This document shows, in pieces, positions 1-8,017 of a stretch of 46,827 nucleotides of DNA (position 1 is the stretch's first letter; each line of letters begins with the position of its first letter). The position numbers were made by a program, and so were the translations under genes. The notes under the pieces were generated by a model. It was given only the letters and a program-made list of their open reading frames with translations, did not search any database and was not told the origin of the DNA. This stretch comes from an uncultured Actinomycetes bacterium (GTDB lineage: Bacteria > Actinomycetota > Actinomycetes > Mycobacteriales > Mycobacteriaceae). Location: positions 1-46,827 of the forward strand of contig CAIRCP010000229.1 in assembly GCA_903877095.1 (NCBI GenBank), read 5' to 3'.

Positions 1-32
1 AGCCAGCGGCCCGCGCCGCAGTTGGGTTGGGA

Positions 33-659
33 TTAACGGGCGCCCAGCGCCTGGTCGACCGTCTTGCGGACCTCATGTCCGGTGTGGCGGAGTTGCAGGC
101 CGGCGATGATCTCGACCACGCCGATGACGATCAGCCACACGCCGACGACGAGGGTCAGGGTCACCAGCGAGTCGAACGGATAGGCCAGCGTCACGATGCC
201 GGCGAGGATGGTCACGAGGCCGAAGAAGACGTTCCAGCCACGACCGGGTGTTCCGCTCAGTTCGCTGATCGCCATGGCCACGGTGGCGACGCCGCGGAAG
301 ATGAATCCGACGCCGATCCAGATGGCCAGCAGCAGCAGGGCCGTTCCCGGTTCACTGCCGAAGTGGCGGAACGCGAGGATCGCCAGGATCAACGATGCTG
401 CGCCGCTGATGAACAGGAGAATTCGGCTGCCGGCGGAGGCGTGAAATCCGAAGGCGAAGAAGACCTGCGCGATGCCGGAGAGAAGCAGGTAGGCGCCGAA
501 CAGGAACGCCGCGACCAGCAGGGTCTTGCCGGGCCACAGCAGGACCAGAGCGCCCAGCGCCACGGCGATAACCCCGGAGAGCACCGAAGACTTCCACAAC
601 TGGTGGAAAAGGGTCGGCTGGTAGTGGGTCGTCGAGGTTGGAGAGTACGAAGAGGTCAT
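33..659 (-). CDS. HdeD family (DUF308) membrane protein
   Basis: About 208 residues, with six or so hydrophobic segments separated by short polar turns, arranged as the repeated two-helix units of the HdeD/DUF308 family. The first segment begins near residue 27 after a Ser/Thr/Tyr-rich cytoplasmic tail. HdeD is a periplasmic acid-stress membrane protein in enterobacteria; its role in mycobacteria is not established, so no substrate is claimed. The chosen ATG gives the protein starting MTSSYSPTST. A second in-frame ATG 30 bases upstream (689) would add ten residues, and neither has a strong ribosome binding site. The gene ends in TAA near the window edge and is divergent from the CoA-transferase gene, with a shared upstream region of about 120 bp. 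Confidence 0.8.
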   Translation of the reverse strand: MTSSYSPTSTTHYQPTLFHQLWKSSVLSGVIAVALGALVLLWPGKTLLVAAFLFGAYLLLSGIAQVFFAFGFHASAGSRILLFISGAASLILAILAFRHFGSEPGTALLLLAIWIGVGFIFRGVATVAMAISELSGTPGRGWNVFFGLVTILAGIVTLAYPFDSLVTLTLVVGVWLIVIGVVEIIAGLQLRHTGHEVRKTVDQALGAR

Positions 660-740
660 AAACCGACACTCTCGCACATTGGTCGTCATGGAAACAAGAT
701 TTATTCGGCTACAGCGACTCCGAAACCCCCCGGGAGCGTC

Positions 741-779
741 TAGGCTGCACTCAAGCGATGCTCGCCGACGAAGGGGAAG
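741..779 (+). promoter_or_regulatory. Candidate -10 and ribosome binding site of the CoA-transferase gene
   Basis: TAGGCT at 741-746 fits the mycobacterial -10 pattern TANNNT. A purine-rich GAAGGGGAAG at 770-779 lies a few bases before a TTG start at 784. No convincing -35 box was seen. The ribosome binding site is what decides the TTG start over upstream in-frame codons. Confidence 0.4.
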
Positions 780-783
780 TCAC

Positions 784-2364
784 TTGTTCGACAATGCTAA
801 ACAGCAGCGGGTCTACGAAACCATCTCCGCTGCACTGCCGTTCGATCTGGACGCCTCGAAAATCACTGTCGAGCCAGGCGTGTCGTACGTGAAGAGCCCC
901 ATCAAAGCCCACGACTACGCCGTCGGAGTCATGGCGGCGTTCGGATCGGTGGTCGAGCACCTCGGTACGATCCGCGGTCTGCCGGCCCAGACCATGACGC
1001 TCAACCGGCGGCGCTGCGGACTGCTGCTCAACGGGCTGCAACTGCACTTCCTGAACGGCTACAGCACGATCATGGACACCTGGGGGGTGAACCCGGACAA
1101 CGGCACCTACCGCGCCAAGGACGGCCGGTTCGTCACGATGATCGGCCTGCATCCCCATCTGCGCGACAAACTGATCGGCTATCTCGGGTGCGTCAACAGC
1201 GCCGAGGCGATGCAGGCGGCGATGGAGAAGAAGACCGCGCAGGAGCATGAGGACGACGCCATCCGCCTTGGGCTGCCCATGGGGCTCGTGCGAACGCCGG
1301 AGGAGTGGTTGGCTCACCCGGTCGGTGCGGAGGTTGCCAAGCGTCCCATCGTCGACTTCACCGCCTCCGGCAACGACAGGAAGCGTCTGCTCGGGCCCGC
1401 GAAGCATCGGCCGCTGGAAGGCGTCCGGGTGGTCGAACTCACCCATGTGGTGGCCGGCCCCAACGCTGCGCGGCTGCTGGCCGAGCAGGGTGCCGACGTG
1501 ATCAAGGTGCAACCGCCGCTTGGCGACTGGGTGCTGCCGATCTGGATGGACGGCAGCTGGGGCAAGAAGAACATCCTGCTCGACATCAAGGGCCGGCGGG
1601 GCAAGGCCCGGTTCCACGAGCTGCTCGCCACCGCGGACGTGTTGATCGACGGCCAGCGACCGGGCGTACTCGCCGCGATGGGACTCGACGATGCGGGGCT
1701 GAAGGCGATCAACCCCAACCTGGTGCACGCGTCGCTGTCGTGTTTCCCGCTCGGTACCGACTGGGCCCAGCGGCCCGGTTTCGAGCAGATCGCGCAGGCG
1801 GTCAGCGGCACGATGCACGTCCACTCCGAAGGCATGGACGCCCCCACCGTGGTGCCGGCGCTCATCAACGACTACCTCACCGGCTACCTGGTTGCCCTGG
1901 CGGTCGTCGCCGCGCTGGCCGAGCGGGAAGAGAAGGGCGGCTTTCATCACGTCGCCTCGTCGCTGTCGCGGTGCTCGACCCTGGCAGCAACCCTGGGTGA
2001 GCCACTCGACGCTGAACCCTATGAACCGGCGCGGATGTCCGACTTGGTGGAGTTCGGCATCGACCAGCCGTCACCGGCGGGCATCTTCACCCGGATCGCC
2101 CCGGCGGTCGAGTTCAGCCACACCCCCTCGCACGTCCACCAGCACCCCACACTGATGAACTCGATGCCCGCGACGACCGGCTGGGACGACGTTCCCGAGG
2201 GTGAACCGCAGATCCCGCACTATCCTTCGAAGCTCGCCCAGGAGGGCGAAATCTTCGGTCTGGTCGAGTGTTTCGGCATCGAGGACCGTTCCGACGGGGG
2301 CGGCATCATGAGCCTGGCCTCCCCTTCGCTCGTCGAGTACGTCATGGCGCACCGCGACGACTGA
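784..2364 (+). CDS. CaiB/BaiF (family III) CoA-transferase
   Basis: Family III CoA-transferases move CoA between acyl-CoA donors and carboxylic acids in the cytoplasm. The family signature is clear in the middle of the protein: LEGVRVVELTHVVAGP, then an AEQGADVIKVQPP segment and an ILLDIKGRRGKARF segment, the usual nucleotide-binding start of a CaiB domain. About 210 residues precede this signature, so the protein (526 residues) is longer than the single-domain type of about 400 residues. The N-terminal part probably represents a second, partly degenerate CaiB-like half. TTG at 784 is chosen because a strong purine-rich site lies just before it; an upstream start would add 35 Arg-rich residues with no family character. 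The last 23 bases overlap the convergent ligC gene. The substrate is unknown. Confidence 0.8.
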   Translation: MFDNAKQQRVYETISAALPFDLDASKITVEPGVSYVKSPIKAHDYAVGVMAAFGSVVEHLGTIRGLPAQTMTLNRRRCGLLLNGLQLHFLNGYSTIMDTWGVNPDNGTYRAKDGRFVTMIGLHPHLRDKLIGYLGCVNSAEAMQAAMEKKTAQEHEDDAIRLGLPMGLVRTPEEWLAHPVGAEVAKRPIVDFTASGNDRKRLLGPAKHRPLEGVRVVELTHVVAGPNAARLLAEQGADVIKVQPPLGDWVLPIWMDGSWGKKNILLDIKGRRGKARFHELLATADVLIDGQRPGVLAAMGLDDAGLKAINPNLVHASLSCFPLGTDWAQRPGFEQIAQAVSGTMHVHSEGMDAPTVVPALINDYLTGYLVALAVVAALAEREEKGGFHHVASSLSRCSTLAATLGEPLDAEPYEPARMSDLVEFGIDQPSPAGIFTRIAPAVEFSHTPSHVHQHPTLMNSMPATTGWDDVPEGEPQIPHYPSKLAQEGEIFGLVECFGIEDRSDGGGIMSLASPSLVEYVMAHRDD

Positions 2365-3409
2365 GTCCGGGCACCACGTCGTCAAGGCTGAAGGTCGGCG
2401 GCTGGTCGAGTTGTGCGTACGTGCATGAGCGTGGGTCGCGGTCGGGCCGCCAGCGGTTGAACTGCGCGGTGTGCCGGAAGCGCCGGCCTTCCATGTGGTC
2501 ATAGCGCACTTCGACGACCCGTTCAGGACGCAGCGGAACAAAGGACAGGTCCTTGCCGGCGTTCCATCGCGACGTCTCGTTCTTGCGCGGGCCGTCCCGC
2601 GTGGCGGCCCAGTTCCACGGATGATCCGCGACATCGGTCACCAGGGGTTGCAGATCGGCGAACAACTGCCGGCGCTGCGCCAGCGGGAAGGCGCCGATGA
2701 CGCCCACCGAGGCAAGGGCATCGCCGTCGTAAAGGCCGAGCAGCAGCGAGCCGATCGCGTCGTCGCCGGACTTGTGCACCCGGTAGCCGGCCACCACACA
2801 GTCCGCGGTCCGCTGATGCTTGATCTTGAACATGACCCGCTTGTCGGGCTGGTACGGCAGCGAAAGTGGTTTGGCCACAACGCCGTCGAAGCCGGCCCCC
2901 TCGAACTCGTCGAACCAGCGTTGCGCGACTGCCGATTCCATCGTCGCCGGGGTGACGTGAAAGGCCGGGCCGGCGCCGGCCAACGCGTCGACGAGTGCCG
3001 CGCGGCGCACCTCGAACGGCTCAGCGGTCAGATCGTCGTCGCCAAGGGCCAGCAGGTCGAACGCGATGAACGAGGCGGGCGTCTGCTCGGCGAGCAGGCG
3101 CACCCGGGATGCAGCGGGATGGATGCGCTGCTGCAGGGCCTCGAAGTCCAGGCCGCGGTCACCGGCAATCACGATCTCGCCGTCGATCACGCACCGCGGC
3201 GGCAGTTCGGTTGCCGCAGCGGCAACCAGTTCCGGGAAATAGCGCGTCAACGGCCGCTCGTTGCGGCTGCCGAACTCGATCTCGCCGGCGTCGCGGAAAC
3301 AGATGGACCGGAAGCCATCCCATTTGGGTTCGTAGCCGGCGCCCTCGGGGATGGTGGTGACTGACTTCGCCAGCATCGGTGAGACCGGGGGCATCACAGG
3401 CAGGTGCAC
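2342..3409 (-). CDS. ligC: ATP-dependent DNA ligase LigC
   Basis: ATP-dependent DNA ligase of the mycobacterial LigC type (homologue of Rv3731). The N-terminus HLPVMPPVSPMLAKSV is followed by adenylation motif I, EPKWDGFRS, with the nucleophilic lysine at about residue 29. A SRNERPLTRYFPEL stretch, a DGEIV motif and an FDLLALG motif follow. The C-terminal OB-fold region carries SRWNAGKDLSFVPLRPERVVEVRYD. Length is about 355 residues, normal for LigC, which lacks the polymerase and nuclease domains of LigD. GTG at 3409 is chosen because GGAG lies just upstream and the sequence then matches the family start; an ATG 24 bases further up is possible. It lies downstream of the Prim-PolC gene on the same strand, the partner with which LigC is reported to act in base-excision gap repair. 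Confidence 0.9.
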   Translation of the reverse strand: MHLPVMPPVSPMLAKSVTTIPEGAGYEPKWDGFRSICFRDAGEIEFGSRNERPLTRYFPELVAAAATELPPRCVIDGEIVIAGDRGLDFEALQQRIHPAASRVRLLAEQTPASFIAFDLLALGDDDLTAEPFEVRRAALVDALAGAGPAFHVTPATMESAVAQRWFDEFEGAGFDGVVAKPLSLPYQPDKRVMFKIKHQRTADCVVAGYRVHKSGDDAIGSLLLGLYDGDALASVGVIGAFPLAQRRQLFADLQPLVTDVADHPWNWAATRDGPRKNETSRWNAGKDLSFVPLRPERVVEVRYDHMEGRRFRHTAQFNRWRPDRDPRSCTYAQLDQPPTFSLDDVVPGLSRRGAP

Positions 3410-3481
3410 CGCTCCATTCTCACCGCAGGGCATCTGCCCATCACAGGGTCGGGGCTATGAACGGAATGGAAGTTGTTGTCA

Positions 3482-4603
3482 TCACGGCGCCGTGGCGGGT
3501 ACCGCGCGGTAGACGGCGGTCTCATCGGACATGATGTTCTGGGTCATCGTGTGCGTCGATCCGGATGGGATTGTGATGGTCCACTTCTGCGCGGCCCGGG
3601 CGGCGCTGGCGTTGAAGTCGCCGTCGGGCACCGTCGCCATGCTGCTGTAGCGGTAGAGGTTGTAATCGGTGCCGGGGTTCAAGCTGGAAACGGTGATGGT
3701 AAGCGTCACGGGCGCGGGGGCCGGCCGGTCGCCGGAGCCGTCAACCATCGCGGGTGACTCGGCGTTGACGCTCGTGGTCAGTCGCACGGGAACGGTCTCG
3801 TGGTTCGGGTCGACGACGCCGGTGTTCGCGATCGCGTAGTTGTCGGACTCATTGCTCAGCGAATACACCGGGCCCGTTTCGGCATTGGCTTGTCGCCGTG
3901 TCTTCCCGAAGGTGCCGAATTCGAAGCTGAAGCTGTTCTGGGGCTGGCTGTCGCTGGTGGCGGTCCACAGACCGTTGTCATTGAAGGTGATGACGTCGTC
4001 GTCGTAGTACACCGCCGGGGCGACGAAGGGATGTTTCGACGAGATCCCGGTGACGCCCACGATGTGGTCGTATTCGGCCGATCCGGCGTCGGAATCGGTT
4101 GAGCCGTCGATCAGCGATTCGTTTGCGAACACACCGATCGCCACCGGATAGCCGGCCATGACGTTGCCCTTGACCCAGGTGAGAAACGACTTACTGCCGT
4201 CATTTTCGGTTGCCCGGAAGGGGATCGCGGTGAGGTGCATCGCCTTGGCGGCCGCTACATCGTTGACACCCAGCAGGAGTTGAGAATCACTGAGATATTG
4301 GGGAGCATCGCCGCTCGCGACGGCGCGCGCGTCGTATTGCGACATGTACTGACCGAAGTGAAGGCCGGCGCTGATGATCGAGACCTCGCCGCAGTAGCCG
4401 AAGTTGGCATTCCACTGGATGCGCGGAGGCATCGCGGTACCCACACTCGAGGTGTCCGTAGCCGAGGGTGGCGATGGTGCGGGGGACCCGGTTCCCGAGT
4501 CGACATGCGCGACACCGCACCCGCCGGATAGCGAAACGCCGACGGTCAAGGCCAGGGTGCCGACGCGCGGCCGAAACTGCCGAAACTGCTTGTCGGGGAA
4601 CAT
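3482..4603 (-). CDS. Secreted C39-like cysteine peptidase domain protein
   Basis: About 373 residues. The N-terminus has an Arg/Gln-rich start, a hydrophobic stretch (GTLALTVGVSLSGG) and then Cys at about residue 29, so it is probably exported and perhaps lipid-anchored, although the lipobox is imperfect (Ser at -3). After a Ser/Pro/Thr linker comes a papain-fold C39-like domain. FGYCGEVS carries the putative nucleophile Cys71, and EYDHIVGV carries the putative His180. FNDNGLW near residue 209 could supply the third residue. The remaining 150 residues are Thr/Ser-rich with beta character and unassigned. It starts 19 bases after the Prim-PolC stop and ends 72 bases before ligC, on the same strand, so co-transcription is likely. 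The link to DNA repair is unexplained. An inactive or binding-only role cannot be excluded. Confidence 0.65.
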   Translation of the reverse strand: MFPDKQFRQFRPRVGTLALTVGVSLSGGCGVAHVDSGTGSPAPSPPSATDTSSVGTAMPPRIQWNANFGYCGEVSIISAGLHFGQYMSQYDARAVASGDAPQYLSDSQLLLGVNDVAAAKAMHLTAIPFRATENDGSKSFLTWVKGNVMAGYPVAIGVFANESLIDGSTDSDAGSAEYDHIVGVTGISSKHPFVAPAVYYDDDVITFNDNGLWTATSDSQPQNSFSFEFGTFGKTRRQANAETGPVYSLSNESDNYAIANTGVVDPNHETVPVRLTTSVNAESPAMVDGSGDRPAPAPVTLTITVSSLNPGTDYNLYRYSSMATVPDGDFNASAARAAQKWTITIPSGSTHTMTQNIMSDETAVYRAVPATAP

Positions 4604-4622
4604 ATGAAACACGGATTCGCCC

Positions 4623-5711
4623 CTAGTCCAGCTCGTTCTTCCGGTCTCGGTCGGCAGCTCTGCTGGGTTGTACCCGCTTCGGCTCTCCGGGCATCTTGGG
4701 ATAATCAGGAGGAAAGGGCATTTCGGCGGGTTCCGCCTTCCAGAGTTCGAGCAATTGGTCAAGGGAATGGGACTTGTCATCCATGTCTTGCCACGGGTCG
4801 CCTTTGTCCGCGATCAGCTGGGGAACGGTGGAGACGTTCAGGCTGCGAGGGTCCCGGACCCCTTCCAGATCGGCCCAGTGCACAGGTGTCGAGACCGGCG
4901 CCCCCGGACGAGCTCGCGGTGACCAAGCGGACGCGATGGTTCTATCACGGCAGTTCTGGTTGTAATCGACAAATATCCTCTCGCCGCGTAGTTCCCGCCA
5001 CCACTCCGTCGTCACCCCGGCGTCACGTCTCTCGAGTTCCCGTCCGAACGCAATAGCGGCATGACGCACATCGAGGAAATCCCACTCCGGCCTGATGCGA
5101 GCGAACACGTGGAGACCCCGGCCGCCGGAAGTCTTGCAATAACTGGTGATTCCAAACTCGGCAAGCAAGTCGCGAGCTGTTAGCGCGACCCTGACGACAT
5201 CGTCAAAGCCCGTTCCCGGCTGGGGGTCTAAGTCGATACGAAACTCATCCGGTTGATCCAGGGAAGTCGGACTGTCCGTTCGGCGGACCGGCCACGGATG
5301 GAAGGTGATCGTGCCCATTTGGGCGCACCACGCCAGCACCGCAGGTTCCGTGGGACAAAGTTCCTGCCCGGTCCTCCCGGAGGGAAATTCGATCTCGACG
5401 CTCTCGACGAACGTGGGAGCCCCTCGCATCATGTGCTTCTGGTAAAACCCACCGTCATCAATCCCGCGACCCAGGCGCAGGCCCGGCTGTACACCATTTG
5501 GCCATCGTTCCAAGGTGGTTGGGCGATCATGCAGCGCCCGCAGCAGCGGATCGTCGACGGCCACCATGTATTGAACCAATTCAAGCTTGGTGATCGGCGG
5601 CGCAATGTCATTGGCCGGAAAGACGATCCGGCCCGCGTGGGAAACTCGGATCACACGGGTTGGTGCTACGGAAGACTCAACTTCGATCTCAACGTCGTTT
5701 CGCTTCCCCAT
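4623..5711 (-). CDS. LigD-type primase-polymerase, Prim-PolC (Rv3730c homologue)
   Basis: 362-residue stand-alone archaeo-eukaryotic primase (AEP) domain of the LigD polymerase family. Its catalytic signature is complete: FRIDLDPQPG with the metal ligands Asp160 and Asp162, SGGRGLHVF (Ser195 to His201), and IFVDYNQN with Asp249. The family fills short gaps in DNA with ribonucleotides or deoxynucleotides. In mycobacteria the stand-alone enzyme (Prim-PolC) is reported to work with LigC in excision repair, and the gene here is two genes upstream of ligC on the same strand. The C-terminal 30 residues are basic and Pro-rich. The ATG start has a GAGGGG site shortly upstream. The surrounding 1.1 kb reads slightly less G+C-rich than the housekeeping genes nearby. 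Confidence 0.88.
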   Translation of the reverse strand: MGKRNDVEIEVESSVAPTRVIRVSHAGRIVFPANDIAPPITKLELVQYMVAVDDPLLRALHDRPTTLERWPNGVQPGLRLGRGIDDGGFYQKHMMRGAPTFVESVEIEFPSGRTGQELCPTEPAVLAWCAQMGTITFHPWPVRRTDSPTSLDQPDEFRIDLDPQPGTGFDDVVRVALTARDLLAEFGITSYCKTSGGRGLHVFARIRPEWDFLDVRHAAIAFGRELERRDAGVTTEWWRELRGERIFVDYNQNCRDRTIASAWSPRARPGAPVSTPVHWADLEGVRDPRSLNVSTVPQLIADKGDPWQDMDDKSHSLDQLLELWKAEPAEMPFPPDYPKMPGEPKRVQPSRAADRDRKNELD

Positions 5712-5942
5712 CCAGGCCCCTCTTCGCTGTGCGTCTCAAGGGTATCCAAGGTGGCGGCGCATGGCTGGCGCAAAGTCTTGGCGACTAACCGACGGGCTGT
5801 GTTGCCATAGCTTTGCTGAATGTTCGCCCGTGGCTGAATCCGAAAGAGGGTCGACCGCAAACTCGCGGTATCGGTATTTCGGTAGGGTGTGGTACACATC
5901 TCAGGAAAACTTAAGCTAATCCACCTCCAGGGGGTTGACTCC

Positions 5943-7838
5943 ATGTCCCATGCCGCGCGCAACCGGGCCACCCGCCGCCGCAAGCAGCCCTACGCCTGGT
6001 TGGGAGTCGGTGCCGTCACGCTTGGCATGGGCGCCGCCATGGTCGGCGGAACCGCTGTTGCCTTCGCCGATACGGCCGGGGACTCCGGAACCTCCAGTTC
6101 ATCGGAGAAGCCAGGCAATGACGCGGCGTCGGGCAAGTCTGACGCGCCCCACCAGCGCGGCTCGCGGGCCGGCGCAGCCGCCGGCGCCTCGGGGGCCGGT
6201 GCCTCCGGGCCGTCGCACCGCGGCCGGGCCGCCGTCGTCGAAACGCCGGAAGCGACTCCCGACAGCAGCCTTGAGGCCGCCATCCCCGCGCCGTCGGCAA
6301 CCCCGGAAGCCGCACCGAAGTCAGCGCCCGAACCGACTCCGCCCGCGGACAATTCGCCGCTGCCGGCCGCCGCGGTCGCGCCGGTCCGGGGGCACAACTC
6401 CGCCCCGGTGGAGAGCACCCCGGCCAAGACCGAGGCCGCCCCGGTCGTGGACGCCACTCCCTCGTCCTCGCCGGTCGCGTCCCCTGTCGCCGACACCGCG
6501 CCTGTGGTGACGACCCCGGCTCCGGCTGCGTCCACCCCAGCCCCGGCCGCCACCGATCCGGCTCCCAGCATGGAGTCCTGGCTGCCCAGCACCCCGATCG
6601 TTCCGGGTGCACACGTCAAGCTGGCCACGGAGGAGATCAAGCAGGCGCAGACGCTGCTTACCGCCGAGACCTGGGGCGCGGGCAACATCCTCGCCGGCCT
6701 CGGCTCCTTCGGGCCGGCTTCCGCATTGGCCACCGCGCAACTCGCACTGGCGATCTGGGGCAGCACCATCGCCGGCGCCCAGGACTTCGTGAAGAACACC
6801 GCCGATAACCCGCTGATCCACTGGATCGCCCAGGCGAACCTGCAGAGCGAGTTGTTGTGGCCCAAGCTGTCCGATGCGTCGCTGGCCACGGCCAGCGCAC
6901 TGATGACGCCGCTGAGCTGGGTCGGCGCCGACGTCACCGGCGCCAAGAACATGACCGCGGCAGCGCGCCAGAACGGCAAGATCTACGCCCAGGTGCCGGT
7001 GAAGGTCGTCGCGGGCACTGAACCGGTCGTCGACGCCAAGATCGCCGGCGGCTCGAAAGCGACGCTGCTCATCGATACCGGCGCATCCGGTTTGGTGACA
7101 ACCCGCGACAAGGTCAACGCCGCGAACCTGGGCCCGATCGTCGGCGGCGGGACCAGCTGCTTCAGCGGCAACCTCTGCTACAAGTACGACACCTACAACG
7201 CCACGGTGGATCTCGGCGACGGCGCGGTGGGCACCGCCCCGGTCAACATCGTGGCCGCGGCCGATGAAGCGAAGTTCAAGAACTTCTTCTCCTGGGGCGC
7301 CGACGGCATCCTCGGTGTCGGCGCCAATACCGCCGGCCCGGGCCCGGCCCCGATCCCGACCGCCGCGATGCCGGGTGAGCTCAGCGACGGCCTGCTGATC
7401 TACCAGAACGCCTACCCGTTCGGGCTGGGCGGCTACATGATCCTCGGGCCGAACCTGTTCCCGACCAAGGTCTCGCTGCCGGGCGCTCCGGACGCGTTCG
7501 TCGATGTCAGCCTCAATGGCTCGACCAAGAAAACCAGCGGCGCCATCATCGACTCCGGCGGCGTCAACGGGACGATCATGCGCAAGGACATCCCGGCCGG
7601 GGTGACGCCGGAAATCATCAACAGTGTCCAGTACCTGCCCGCCGGGGTGAAGATCTCGGTCTACGCGCCGGGCACGACGACGTTGCTCTACACCTACACC
7701 ACGGTGCAGGGCGGCACACCGATCATCGACCAAGGTCTTTTCAACACCGGCAACGCCCCGTATGCGCAGAACCCGATCTATCTCAACTACGGCGCGACGC
7801 CGTACGGCATCGGGTCGACGGACTTCTCGATCGCCTGA
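5943..7838 (+). CDS. Secreted PecA-type aspartic protease without PE domain
   Basis: 631 residues in three parts. A basic twin-arginine-like start (RRRKQPYAWLG) and a hydrophobic core end in a consensus AFA-D cleavage site near residue 42. Next comes a Pro/Ala/Ser/Thr-rich linker of about 170 residues. The C-terminal domain from about residue 340 is pepsin-like, with two catalytic motifs, LLIDTGASGL (Asp378) and AIIDSGGVNG (Asp537), and a two-cysteine loop (SCFSGNLCY). This domain matches the PecA family, which in slow growers is attached to PE domains and processes PE proteins. Here a general export signal replaces PE. The start is fixed by CCAGGGGG eight bases before the ATG. It faces away from Prim-PolC with 231 bp between them. 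The substrate is unknown. Confidence 0.8.
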   Translation: MSHAARNRATRRRKQPYAWLGVGAVTLGMGAAMVGGTAVAFADTAGDSGTSSSSEKPGNDAASGKSDAPHQRGSRAGAAAGASGAGASGPSHRGRAAVVETPEATPDSSLEAAIPAPSATPEAAPKSAPEPTPPADNSPLPAAAVAPVRGHNSAPVESTPAKTEAAPVVDATPSSSPVASPVADTAPVVTTPAPAASTPAPAATDPAPSMESWLPSTPIVPGAHVKLATEEIKQAQTLLTAETWGAGNILAGLGSFGPASALATAQLALAIWGSTIAGAQDFVKNTADNPLIHWIAQANLQSELLWPKLSDASLATASALMTPLSWVGADVTGAKNMTAAARQNGKIYAQVPVKVVAGTEPVVDAKIAGGSKATLLIDTGASGLVTTRDKVNAANLGPIVGGGTSCFSGNLCYKYDTYNATVDLGDGAVGTAPVNIVAAADEAKFKNFFSWGADGILGVGANTAGPGPAPIPTAAMPGELSDGLLIYQNAYPFGLGGYMILGPNLFPTKVSLPGAPDAFVDVSLNGSTKKTSGAIIDSGGVNGTIMRKDIPAGVTPEIINSVQYLPAGVKISVYAPGTTTLLYTYTTVQGGTPIIDQGLFNTGNAPYAQNPIYLNYGATPYGIGSTDFSIA

Positions 7839-7852
7839 TATCCACGCCTAAT

Positions 7853-7884
7853 GAGCCCCCGCCGGACACCGTCCGGCGGGGCTC
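7853..7884 (+). terminator. Terminator-like hairpin after the aspartic protease gene
   Basis: GAGCCCCCGCCGGAC at 7853-7867 pairs with GTCCGGCGGGGCTC at 7871-7884. This makes a 14-bp stem with one bulged base and a three-base loop, starting 15 bases after the stop codon. There is no T-run, which is common for mycobacterial hairpins, so intrinsic termination is likely but not certain. Confidence 0.55.
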
Positions 7885-7895
7885 AGCGCTGAAAT

Positions 7896-7931
7896 ACAGC
7901 CGCTGTAATAAATGCAGCCGCTGTAATAAAT
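7896..7931. repeat. Two tandem 17-bp palindrome-containing repeats upstream of the hydrolase gene
   Basis: CAGCCGCTGTAATAAAT occurs at 7897-7913 and again at 7915-7931, an 18-bp period. Each copy holds a hyphenated palindrome: ACAGC-C-GCTGT in the first, extended by one pair to TACAGCCGCTGTA, and CAGC-C-GCTG in the second. The element is AT-rich for this genome and sits about 90 bp before the hydrolase start. That arrangement suggests a double operator or duplicated promoter part. No known regulator is recognised. Confidence 0.6.
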
Positions 7932-8017
7932 TTCCGGCGCGTTGTCTGAAAACGCCCTAAGAACAGGCGTCTGCGGCGTTAGTGTCCTCACAGGATCACC
8001 AATCTTTGGAGGATGGC

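Noticed and set aside
751..1950. Long open frame antisense to the CoA-transferase gene
   Set aside because: Its translation is His/Arg/Gly-rich with no family pattern; such antisense frames are expected in G+C-rich DNA.
6321..7733. 470-codon antisense frame over the aspartic protease gene
   Set aside because: Composition is a mirror of the Pro/Ala-rich sense strand, and there is no ribosome binding site or domain.
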